A stretch of 5,293 nt of DNA from an uncultured beta proteobacterium (GTDB lineage: Bacteria > Pseudomonadota > Gammaproteobacteria > Burkholderiales > Burkholderiaceae_C), in contig CAIQEX010000092.1 in assembly GCA_903870955.1 (NCBI GenBank), positions 1 to 5,293 of the forward strand, in the 5' to 3' direction. Under the pieces are notes generated by a model. The model did no database searches. It worked only from the letters and a program-made list of their open reading frames with translations, and was not told where the DNA came from. Position numbers and translations under genes: made by a program. This document shows, piece by piece, positions 1-5,293 of this stretch; position 1 is the first letter of the stretch, and each line of letters starts with the position of its first letter.

Positions 1-1435
1 AGGACGGGGCATCAAACGCCCGGAATTCGCAGACTTGGCCGGTTCATCGTCACTGGTGCGGACCAGTGGAATGGGAACGCTCGAACGCCATTCAATCCTC
101 GACAAGATCGATGGTGCCGAAGCACACCTGGAAAATTGGTGGGGCACCACCACCATGCCAGCCCCGGTTGCAACGCCCCCCCTGCATCACCGGCCGCCCA
201 GTGAGCCCCAGCCGAAACACGCGCCTTCAATGCCCGCGCCTTCCGCTACATTCCTGGATGACATGGATCTGGACTTTACGGATATTCTCGAAAATTCCGG
301 GCCCACGCCTGAGGTGCAGGGTGCGTTGCAAAGCGCGCCGATGGCCATTGAAGAAGAACCCTTGTCAGCGCTGGATAACTGTCTACGGGATGCAGCACTG
401 CATCACGCTGAGGGCGAATTCAGTGAAGCGCAACATTTGCTTGAGTCCATGCTGGCCGATACGACTCTTGAACCGGAAGCCGCGGAGTCGTTGACATTCT
501 CACTCTTTGAGGTTTACCGATGTAGTGGCCAGCAGGACCGTTTTGATACTTTGGCATTGGATTACGCCAGCCGTTTCGGTCGCTCGCCAGGTGAGTGGTT
601 TTCGCTTGTAGAACTGGCAACGTCTGTGCACTCCGAAAATGCCGGACGTGACTCCAGCTTTGGCGATTTGGCGCAGGAAACCACATGGCGGTGCCCTGCC
701 ATACTGGATATGTCAAGTCTGGCTGACTGTGTCTCGCGCAGCCCTGCCACTGCAGTACGAAGCTTCATCAACTGGGAGGCCGTGCAGCACATTGATAACG
801 CCATTGCACCGACACTTGCGCGCCAGATGAAAATCTGGTGCTCTCGGCCAGTGGAATTGCACTGGAACGGCCTGGACGCACTTTTGGCTGCAGTGCAAAT
901 GTGCAAAGTTTCCGGCGATGCCAGCCGAGACGCAGGTTGGTGGTTGATTCACCTGGACCTGTTGTGCATTCTCCAGCAAGCCGAGGCCTACGAAGAAATG
1001 GCCATGGACTATTGCATCGCGTTTGAGGTTTCGCCGCCAAGTTGGCAACCCGCAAATAGCAAACTGGTCAATGAGAACGATTTCGCCTTGTCCTCGGATT
1101 TCGCGACCACCGCAGCGTCCAGAGATGAAGAAGAGGCGCAAAACAGCCAGTCTTCTTACGCAACTTGTGAACTTCAAGGAAACTTGACTGGTGAAGCCAG
1201 GCGCGCTTTGCGCAAGCTACGGGCGGCGTCGGGAAAAGTCGGGCAGGTTACTGTCATCTGCCGCCACTTGGGACGTGTTGACTTCAATGCAGCGAGCGCA
1301 CTATTGAACTGGGCGGTATCGACCGACGCCAAGGGTTGTAAAGTGCACTTTACTCAGTTGCCACGCTTGGTATTGGTATTCTTTGAAATGCTGGGAATGC
1401 ACAAGGTGGCACAGCTTTCTTCAGGCACCTATTAA
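1..1435 (+). CDS. Tandem STAS-domain protein with helical TPR-like region (5' partial)
   Basis: The frame is open to the left edge: codons from base 2 read GRGIKRPEFADL into the rest, so the gene begins outside the window and the TTG at 35 is just an internal Leu. Numbering from that codon, residues 1-37 are a conserved-looking segment (LERHSILDKIDGAEAHLENWW) and 38-75 a Pro-rich linker. Residues 109-195 are helical and TPR-like (AEGEFSEAQHLLESML). Residues about 220-290 resemble the second half of a STAS domain (INWEAVQHIDNAIAPTLARQ), and 317-337 form a helix ending in EVSPPSW. Residues about 378-460 form a clearer STAS domain (ELQGNLTGEARRAL, VDFNAASALLNW, FFEMLGM). STAS domains mediate regulatory protein contacts, as in anti-sigma antagonists and MlaB. 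No kinase, sigma or Mla partner gene is visible, so the pathway is unknown. No signal peptide or membrane segment appears in the visible part, so it is probably cytoplasmic. It ends with TAA and is convergent with the H-NS gene. Confidence 0.85.
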   Translation, partial: GRGIKRPEFADLAGSSSLVRTSGMGTLERHSILDKIDGAEAHLENWWGTTTMPAPVATPPLHHRPPSEPQPKHAPSMPAPSATFLDDMDLDFTDILENSGPTPEVQGALQSAPMAIEEEPLSALDNCLRDAALHHAEGEFSEAQHLLESMLADTTLEPEAAESLTFSLFEVYRCSGQQDRFDTLALDYASRFGRSPGEWFSLVELATSVHSENAGRDSSFGDLAQETTWRCPAILDMSSLADCVSRSPATAVRSFINWEAVQHIDNAIAPTLARQMKIWCSRPVELHWNGLDALLAAVQMCKVSGDASRDAGWWLIHLDLLCILQQAEAYEEMAMDYCIAFEVSPPSWQPANSKLVNENDFALSSDFATTAASRDEEEAQNSQSSYATCELQGNLTGEARRALRKLRAASGKVGQVTVICRHLGRVDFNAASALLNWAVSTDAKGCKVHFTQLPRLVLVFFEMLGMHKVAQLSSGTY

Positions 1436-1462
1436 GGCTTTGGCCATTACTGGTCCAAAGCC
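1436..1462 (+). terminator. Strong hairpin directly after the STAS gene stop
   Basis: Arms ggctttgg (1436-1443) and ccaaagcc (1455-1462) are perfectly complementary. The inner cca (1444-1446) and tgg (1451-1453) can extend the stem to 11 bp with a one-base bulge and a ttac loop. It starts one base after the TAA. There is no T-run on the plus strand, so it is not a textbook intrinsic terminator there. It may be a 3' end stabiliser or a weak terminator. On the minus strand it is followed by TTAATAG, so it could also back up termination of the H-NS transcript. Confidence 0.5.
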
Positions 1463-1500
1463 CTCCAGTTGCCGCAAAACTGCAACCCAAGAAACAGCAG

Positions 1501-1519
1501 TTCGCAGCTTCACTGCGAA
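1501..1519 (-). terminator. Hairpin after the H-NS gene, probable intrinsic terminator
   Basis: Arms ttcgcag (1501-1507) and ctgcgaa (1513-1519) pair perfectly over 7 bp around a 5-base loop. On the minus strand the hairpin lies 14 bases beyond the TGA of the H-NS gene and is followed by CTGCTGTTTCTT, an imperfect U-rich tail. Position and polarity fit termination of that gene. The interrupted T-run keeps this moderate. Confidence 0.5.
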
Positions 1520-1533
1520 TCAACTATTCATTT

Positions 1534-1890
1534 TCAAGCGGTCGCAATGAGATACTGCTCCTTGGTACTGCCTGCGGCAACCAGAGATGCCAGCCACTTC
1601 GGAGTCAAGCCGCGACCAGACCACGTTTCACCATTGGGACCTTTGTATTTGGCGGCAACAGCCGCGGTGGATTTCTTTACCTTGGCGGTTTTTACCGGCT
1701 TTGCAGCCGTGGACTTTGCCTTGCGTCCCGGCTTGGCCTTATTGGACTGCAAGTCTTTGACAGTGATACCAAAGGCTTGCATCTTCTGGCGAATTTCAAC
1801 GATCGTTGCTTGAAATTCTTTTGAGCGAATTTCATCAGCCTGCTTTTGAAGACTTGCTATTTGGCTTTGTAGATCAATGAGTTTTGACAT
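1534..1890 (-). CDS. H-NS family nucleoid-associated DNA-binding protein
   Basis: A complete 118-residue protein with the two-part layout of the H-NS/histone-like family. Residues 1-48 are a helical, coiled-coil oligomerisation region (MSKLIDLQSQIASLQKQADE onward). Residues 51-80 form a very basic Lys/Ala/Pro linker that looks like histone H1 tails. Residues 81-104 form the C-terminal DNA-binding core, with YKGPNGETWSGRGLTPKWL carrying the family loop G92-R93-G94 followed by P97 and W99. The family binds the minor groove of AT-rich DNA and silences or bridges it. Size and basic linker match the short H-NS paralogues common in Burkholderiales, many genomes of which carry several copies, so I give no symbol. 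The ATG at 1890-1888 is preceded by TGGA with 10-base spacing, a weak ribosome-binding site. The gene reads away from an AT-rich divergent region that it could itself bind. That autoregulation is inference. Confidence 0.93.
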   Translation of the reverse strand: MSKLIDLQSQIASLQKQADEIRSKEFQATIVEIRQKMQAFGITVKDLQSNKAKPGRKAKSTAAKPVKTAKVKKSTAAVAAKYKGPNGETWSGRGLTPKWLASLVAAGSTKEQYLIATA

Positions 1891-1912
1891 TATTTTTTAT
1901 TCCAGCGATAGA

Positions 1913-1918
1913 ATTGTA
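1913..1918 (-). promoter_or_regulatory. Candidate -10 element for the H-NS gene
   Basis: The minus strand reads TACAAT here, five of six matches to the sigma-70 -10 consensus, and predicts a leader of about 15 bases before the ATG at 1890. No good -35 hexamer lies 16-18 bases upstream: TTCTGT at 1940-1935 is poor. That position is inside the nearby inverted repeat, so a bound regulator could occlude or replace a -35. It is a prediction from pattern only. Confidence 0.3.
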
Positions 1919-1931
1919 TGAATTAAACGAC

Positions 1932-1953
1932 TCGACAGAATCACTTCTGTCGA
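1932..1953. promoter_or_regulatory. Perfect 9-bp inverted repeat in divergent intergenic region
   Basis: Arms tcgacagaa (1932-1940) and ttctgtcga (1945-1953) are exact reverse complements around tcac. The repeat sits between two divergently transcribed genes in AT-rich DNA, about 42 bp from the H-NS start codon and 44-98 bp from the candidate starts of the plus-strand gene. This placement fits an operator for a dimeric regulator of one or both promoters. It lacks a T-run on either side and precedes both genes, so a terminator is less likely. It could instead form a hairpin in an untranslated leader. The cognate regulator cannot be named from the sequence. Confidence 0.45.
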
Positions 1954-1984
1954 AATAAGAATGTAGCACGTCTTATGGGAATCA

Positions 1985-2002
1985 ATTCAATATAAATTGA
2001 AT
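1985..2002 (+). promoter_or_regulatory. AT-rich inverted repeat with TATAAA, candidate -10 region of exported-protein gene
   Basis: Arms attcaat (1985-1991) and attgaat (1996-2002) are exact reverse complements. TATAAA at 1991-1996 is a five-of-six match to the -10 consensus and would place transcription start near 2002-2005. That would leave about 20 bases before the GGAG/ATG at 2014-2027 and would exclude the TTG at 1997 as a start codon. No convincing -35 lies 16-18 bases upstream, so an activator or another promoter may be needed. Confidence 0.3.
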
Positions 2003-2932
2003 GCTTCAACCTTGGAGAATTTTTATGTATCCCTTACACACCTGGCTCAATTGATTCCACTTCCTGTTTATCACCTGTTATGCAGTTTCACCATCTGCAT
2101 ATTCTGCAGCGCAGCATTTGCGCTGCCTTCACCGGAAGCATCTGAGCTTTCTGGGCACTATCTAAAAATCGAAGAGAACTTGCTGCATAGCCCGCTGTTG
2201 CGACCGCTGCAAATAAATTCCCAATCAAATGCTGACCACTTAAGTGGAGAAATTTATGCCGTAGTGGAATTTGAAATGACTAAAATCAATTCAATCGCCG
2301 GCAGCTCTGAGCGATGGTGCGAAGTCATGCTATTGCTGAGCAATTGCCAAGCCTGTGTTGTATCAGCCAATAATCGTGACGCGCTGTTGGTCAGTATGAG
2401 CTCCAGTAAGACGGCCGATATAGACAGCACGCCACCAACCGAATTTAAGCTAATAGTTCAAAGCATAAAAGATGACTATCTTGATATCGTATTAACCGCT
2501 AACGAAGGCCCTCTTAGTACAAGAAATATAAATTTGAATCTTCGGGCAATACCTCTGTCCAATGGGCGCTCCTTTGTGCACTTGCACTATGCCTACGACA
2601 CGCAATGGTTGGGCAGGATGGCCATGCAGACCTATCTGCAAACGGCAGGTCGCGGCAAAACCGGATTCTCAAAGACCAAGGACGCAAACGGCGAGCCTAC
2701 GCCGATCAGCGGCGTGCGTGGTGTGATTGAACGCAATACGATGCGCTATTTCTTAGGATTTGAGTGCGCCCTCTCACTCAAATCACTTGCAGAACCCGAG
2801 CGCTTTCGTTCAATGTCCCAGTGCTGGTATGAGCAAGTAGAGAAGTATCCCTTGCAACTACATGAAATGCAGCGGACTGAGTATTTGGATATGAAGTCCT
2901 TGGAATATGGACGCCACAGAAATAGCCCCTGA
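1997..2932 (+). CDS. Exported conserved protein of unknown function
   Basis: The longest reading gives 311 residues from TTG 1997; starting at TTG 2051 gives 293. The frame has no ATG before Met94, and the TTG choices lack a good ribosome-binding site of their own. Residues about 17-42 form a Cys-rich hydrophobic segment ending in SAAFA before LPSPE, a likely Sec signal peptide cleaved after A42, though its n-region lacks Lys or Arg. The mature part has C108 and a CxxC (C117, C120), a run of predicted strands around 85-190, then a stretch that looks like the conserved core: NGRSFVHLHYAY (189-200), YLQTAGRGKTGF (213-224), GVRGVIERNTMRYFLGFE (239-256) and a C-terminal helix with EYLDMKSLEYGR. 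I recall similar unnamed secreted betaproteobacterial proteins. An SRPBCC-like ligand-binding fold is possible but unproven. It is probably periplasmic. The first half is AT-leaning (two sampled 60-base lines are about 38% GC). Confidence 0.75.
   Translation: MNASTLENFYVSLTHLAQLIPLPVYHLLCSFTICIFCSAAFALPSPEASELSGHYLKIEENLLHSPLLRPLQINSQSNADHLSGEIYAVVEFEMTKINSIAGSSERWCEVMLLLSNCQACVVSANNRDALLVSMSSSKTADIDSTPPTEFKLIVQSIKDDYLDIVLTANEGPLSTRNINLNLRAIPLSNGRSFVHLHYAYDTQWLGRMAMQTYLQTAGRGKTGFSKTKDANGEPTPISGVRGVIERNTMRYFLGFECALSLKSLAEPERFRSMSQCWYEQVEKYPLQLHEMQRTEYLDMKSLEYGRHRNSP
2025..2054 (+). CDS. Short leader frame with strong ribosome-binding site, overlapping main start region
   Basis: GGAG at 2014-2017 lies seven bases before ATG 2025, the best ribosome-binding site in this region. 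The frame encodes only MYPLHTWLN and stops at TGA 2052-2054. That TGA overlaps TTG 2051-2053, which is in frame with the exported-protein gene, giving a TTGA stop-start overlap typical of translational coupling. An in-frame ATG at 2001 would lengthen it to 17 residues. Either it is a leader peptide that delivers ribosomes to TTG 2051, or it is the true gene start separated from its body by a one-base frameshift. Confidence 0.35.
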   Translation: MYPLHTWLN

Positions 2933-2943
2933 CAGGGATAGCC

Positions 2944-2965
2944 GTGGGAAGGGCATGTGTTCCAC
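2944..2965. terminator. Weak hairpin in the 43-bp convergent junction
   Basis: The two convergent genes end at 2932 and 2976. Between them gtgggaa (2944-2950) can pair with ttccac (2960-2965) with one bulged G and a 9-base loop. There is no T-run on either side. It is the only stem I can see in the junction. A shared bidirectional terminator would be expected here, but this one is weak. Confidence 0.2.
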
Positions 2966-2975
2966 CAAAGGCAAA

Positions 2976-5293
2976 TTAATAGCTCCAGCTCGCATTAACT
3001 GACTGAGGCGTTGCGCTGATTCGCAAACTTCGCTTGCCACCGTGCTGTGATTCATAGGTGATACTGCCAATTGCGTAGCCCATGAGCCCGCCCGCTACCG
3101 TGTCGGAAAGCCAGTGATCGCGGCTCTGGATTCGACCTAAGGCACTGGTAGTTGCCAACGCGTATAGCCAAGGATTGTCATATTGCCGCGCAAACGGTGT
3201 AACCAGCGCAAACGCCAAGGCCACATGATTGGAAGCAAAACTCGATTGCGCGGCCTCCCCAGTGAAACCGTTGAATTGGCCGTTACCTAGCTCGTCCGAC
3301 GGGCGCGCACGGCCGAACGCATATTTTGTCAACAGATTGCCCCCCATGGTGTATGCCCCGGCTGTCAGCGATATCCTGGCAGTTGCTGCCGAATCTTCAC
3401 CAGCGATACCGGTAAACAGCAACCCTGTTCCGAGCGCCAAAGCTGTGGGAAGACTGTTGGTCAAGTTTGCGACGCGTTCCCAATTTCCGCCTTGGTGATT
3501 CTTGGCCCACTGGTCAACGTTGTTGTCGAACAAGCCAGACCCTAACACCAGCGCCCCGCCCCATGCCCAGGTGGATGCAGGAACACCAGCAATACCCTGG
3601 CCCAAGCCGGTGGCTGAAGAGCCGGCATACTCCCACAGATTTTGAGAAGGCTGTTGTTCGATATAGGCGTTGTCATCGGCGCTACGAAAACGGCTGACTT
3701 GGCTTACAGGTAAGGAACTCAAGTTCCACGTGCGCGCATCACGTTGACGCGTGAAATCGAATAGCGAAAAACTGCGGTTAAGGCGGGCACCACCGTCACG
3801 GGTCAGCGGATTCCACACCAGGTTTGCAATGCCGGGGGCCGATTTAGGCAACATCACGTCAAACGGTATGTTGAGGTAAATGCCTTTGTCGAAACTACCT
3901 TCACCAAATTGCTGGGCAGATACATTCGTCTTGGTGGCCCACGCGCCAATGGCAGTGCCGTTGGCAAACACACGTTTCACGTCCAGTGTGGCACCGGTAT
4001 CACCCGCTAGATACTGCCCTGCGCTGAGTTTGACCTGAAGGTCATTCCATCCTGTGTCCCAATACAGGGTGGCGTGGCCTGTATTGACCGTGTAGTCCCT
4101 AAATGCAAAATTTTGCGCAAAGTCCCTTTGACGCACGTGGTTGAAGTCAATTCCAAATGCCAGCTTACCTTCCCACGGGCGAAACAGCCATTCGCCACCG
4201 ACGCCGCCATACATGTCTTCCAACATGCCGCCATACAAACTGGCGTAATGACCCGCGCCCAAATCCTCTACATGGGTTAGTTGCAGTATGGGCATGGTGA
4301 CCCGCGCGGTCGTAACGTATTCCCGCGCAAAGGTCCGTACCCTTGGCAAGTTGCTTGGCGCGTCGTATTTGAATCCCTCGTAGTTGTCGAGCAAGCGCGC
4401 ATTGAGGTTGGCGCTCAGCCATGTATTGGGCGAAAAACGTTGCTCCAGTTTGGCCTGAAGGCCAAATTCGTAGAGCAGGAATCCGTCTGGCCCACCCAAA
4501 ATCTGACTGTAACTCGGGCCCCATTCGCCCGTAAAGCCCGTCGGATTTGACTGTCTGTAAACCGACTCGCCCCGAGTGGCCATCGATTGCGAAGAGCCCG
4601 GCGAAAGCTGTTGCGATGGCAACTGAAATGATGGTGCTTGGGCCTGGGTATGCTGCGCAAGCCACTCCGCCCGGTCTACTTCGATGTGCGACATAGCGAC
4701 GCCGCGCATTTGCAATTCAAAAACAAATCGCTTGACCGAGCCTGGCGCCAGACTGTGCAAAACACGGATGGCTCGCTGCACCCGTTCTTGGACAAATAGA
4801 GCATCATCAGTTTCAGTGTGAACGGTTAACGTCCCGAAATGCTGATCCACTTCCCGCACCTGCCAACCGGTATGTTTCTGCAACGTCACGGCAACAACGT
4901 TCCAGGACTGTTGATCAATTTCCTGGGTCGCGGCCTGCTCCGCTGACATCTGCATTGCTCGAGGTGCGACCGGATCCAGTACTTTGGGTGCCTCCAGTTT
5001 GTCCAGTGCAGCATGCAGGGTCATGGAAAATGCCAAACGATCTCCACGCTCCCAGGCTGCACCCAAGTCAATGTAAGGCGAATAGCGATAGGTAACCCCC
5101 ACATTCAACGGACTGCTGGCATTCAGGTTGGTACCGAAAGGCTCGGCACGATAGTCGTTTCCGTCCAGTTCAGCCTTGAAAATCAAGCCCGATTGCGGTG
5201 ATTGCCATTGCACACCACCAAAGAAGGCCGCGTTTCCACGGAACATTCCGTTGGTGCTGACCACTCCACCCTGACCCACATCGACGGCTGCCC
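2976..5293 (-). CDS. YjbH/GfcD-type exopolysaccharide outer-membrane protein fused to a C-terminal PAP2 phosphatase (5' partial)
   Basis: The frame runs off the right edge (codons before GTG 5279 read AAVD), so the start and signal peptide are missing. Numbering from that GTG, residues 1-90 carry YjbH-type strands (FFGGVQW, AELDGNDY, NVGVTYRYSPYIDLGAAWERG). Residues 105-205 form a soluble insert (RAIRVLHSLAPGSVKRF). Residues 245-515 look like barrel strands (YASLYGGMLEDMYGGVGGEW, DYTVNTGHATLYWDTG, GEGSFDKGIYLNIPFD, NPLTRDGG). YjbH/GfcD proteins act at the outer membrane in exopolysaccharide or group 4 capsule production. Residues about 560-745 are a PAP2 domain: K652-x6-R659-P660, then S683-N684-H685 in place of PSGH, then GR716-x5-H722-xxx-D726. 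The expected catalytic residues are all present, so acid phosphatase or lipid-phosphate phosphatase activity is plausible. The chain ends in a strand with terminal Tyr (SVNASWSY), as in many outer-membrane proteins. The substrate, perhaps a polyprenyl or lipid phosphate, is inference. No other exopolysaccharide gene is in view. Confidence 0.88.
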   Translation of the reverse strand, partial: AAVDVGQGGVVSTNGMFRGNAAFFGGVQWQSPQSGLIFKAELDGNDYRAEPFGTNLNASSPLNVGVTYRYSPYIDLGAAWERGDRLAFSMTLHAALDKLEAPKVLDPVAPRAMQMSAEQAATQEIDQQSWNVVAVTLQKHTGWQVREVDQHFGTLTVHTETDDALFVQERVQRAIRVLHSLAPGSVKRFVFELQMRGVAMSHIEVDRAEWLAQHTQAQAPSFQLPSQQLSPGSSQSMATRGESVYRQSNPTGFTGEWGPSYSQILGGPDGFLLYEFGLQAKLEQRFSPNTWLSANLNARLLDNYEGFKYDAPSNLPRVRTFAREYVTTARVTMPILQLTHVEDLGAGHYASLYGGMLEDMYGGVGGEWLFRPWEGKLAFGIDFNHVRQRDFAQNFAFRDYTVNTGHATLYWDTGWNDLQVKLSAGQYLAGDTGATLDVKRVFANGTAIGAWATKTNVSAQQFGEGSFDKGIYLNIPFDVMLPKSAPGIANLVWNPLTRDGGARLNRSFSLFDFTRQRDARTWNLSSLPVSQVSRFRSADDNAYIEQQPSQNLWEYAGSSATGLGQGIAGVPASTWAWGGALVLGSGLFDNNVDQWAKNHQGGNWERVANLTNSLPTALALGTGLLFTGIAGEDSAATARISLTAGAYTMGGNLLTKYAFGRARPSDELGNGQFNGFTGEAAQSSFASNHVALAFALVTPFARQYDNPWLYALATTSALGRIQSRDHWLSDTVAGGLMGYAIGSITYESQHGGKRSLRISATPQSVNASWSY
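3102..3326 (-). other. PAP2 catalytic motif block
   Basis: This span codes for the three phosphatase signature motifs of the fused domain. Motif 1 is at 3300-3326 (K, six residues, RP). Motif 2 is at 3225-3236, reading ASNH instead of PSGH and keeping the His. Motif 3 is at 3102-3137, reading GR, five residues, H, three residues, D, with Gly replacing the usual Ser before Arg. The spacing within motifs 1 and 3 matches the family, which argues against a decayed domain. Confidence 0.85.

Noticed and set aside
35..37. TTG as the start codon of the STAS-domain gene
   Set aside because: The frame stays open to base 2 and the upstream residues (GRGIKRPEFADL) read naturally into the protein. There is no ribosome-binding site before the TTG. 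The gene is cut by the window edge.
713..1177. Antisense frame of 154 codons opposite the STAS gene, plus similar frames at 562-906 and 768-1055
   Set aside because: They lie wholly within a well-supported coding region and encode no recognisable domain. Their composition is that of a shadow frame.
1690..1740. Possible AT-hook or separate histone H1-like gene in the Lys/Ala-rich stretch
   Set aside because: There is no GRP core. The stretch is the flexible linker of the H-NS-type protein, continuous with its coiled coil and DNA-binding core.
1469..1813. 114-codon plus-strand frame opposite the H-NS gene
   Set aside because: It is antisense to a clear H-NS family gene, and its sequence mirrors the Lys/Ala-rich linker codons.
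4449..4466. Inverted repeat tttggcc-tgaa-ggccaaa
   Set aside because: It lies within the YjbH coding region over the codons for FGLQAKL. A 7-bp repeat in coding DNA of this length is plausibly chance, and nothing around it suggests a regulatory site.
4165..4665. 166-codon minus-strand frame inside the YjbH region
   Set aside because: It overlaps the YjbH frame on the same strand, is Arg- and Trp-rich without domain signatures, and is best read as an out-of-frame shadow.
5277..5279. GTG as the start codon of the YjbH-PAP2 gene
   Set aside because: The frame continues to the right edge, and the first visible residues already match the interior of a YjbH protein rather than a signal peptide.
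1..5293. CRISPR arrays, tRNA or rRNA genes, insertion sequences, toxin-antitoxin or defence genes
   Set aside because: I saw no regularly spaced direct repeats, no tRNA-like cloverleaf, no transposase or integrase motifs, and no nuclease or toxin signatures.

Overview
The window looks like chromosomal DNA of a betaproteobacterium, probably order Burkholderiales and possibly Comamonadaceae. That rests on protein character, not on a search: a short H-NS-type protein with a Lys/Ala-rich linker and the GRGxxPxWL core, a tandem-STAS protein, and a YjbH-type outer-membrane protein. Base composition is moderate, apart from an AT-rich divergent intergenic stretch (about 31% GC, counted by hand) and an AT-leaning first half of the third gene.

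Layout, left to right. (1) The 3' part of a plus-strand gene (1-1435) encodes a helical, TPR-like region followed by two STAS-like domains. Its start lies outside the window. (2) A strong hairpin directly follows its stop, and a second hairpin lies just beyond the stop of the next, convergent gene. (3) A complete minus-strand gene (1534-1890) encodes a 118-residue H-NS-family nucleoid protein. (4) The divergent intergenic region (1891-1996) is AT-rich and carries a perfect 9-bp inverted repeat plus a second 7-bp one that runs into the next reading frame. (5) A plus-strand gene (about 1997/2051-2932) encodes an exported conserved protein of unknown function, with no usable ATG in its own frame. 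(6) After a 43-bp convergent junction, a large minus-strand gene (2976-5293, running off the right edge) encodes a YjbH/GfcD-type exopolysaccharide outer-membrane protein fused at its C terminus to an apparently intact PAP2 phosphatase domain.

The genes do not form one operon: strands alternate (+, -, +, -), so each is probably its own transcription unit or the edge of a neighbouring one. The most interesting element is the YjbH-PAP2 fusion, which joins a presumed outer-membrane export or assembly factor to a lipid-phosphate phosphatase domain on one chain. The second is the start of the exported-protein gene: a well-placed Shine-Dalgarno and ATG open a tiny frame whose TGA overlaps a TTG in the main frame. 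This suggests either translational coupling or a frameshift. I see no tRNA, rRNA, CRISPR array, insertion sequence or integrase. Nothing points clearly to a defence or mobile system.
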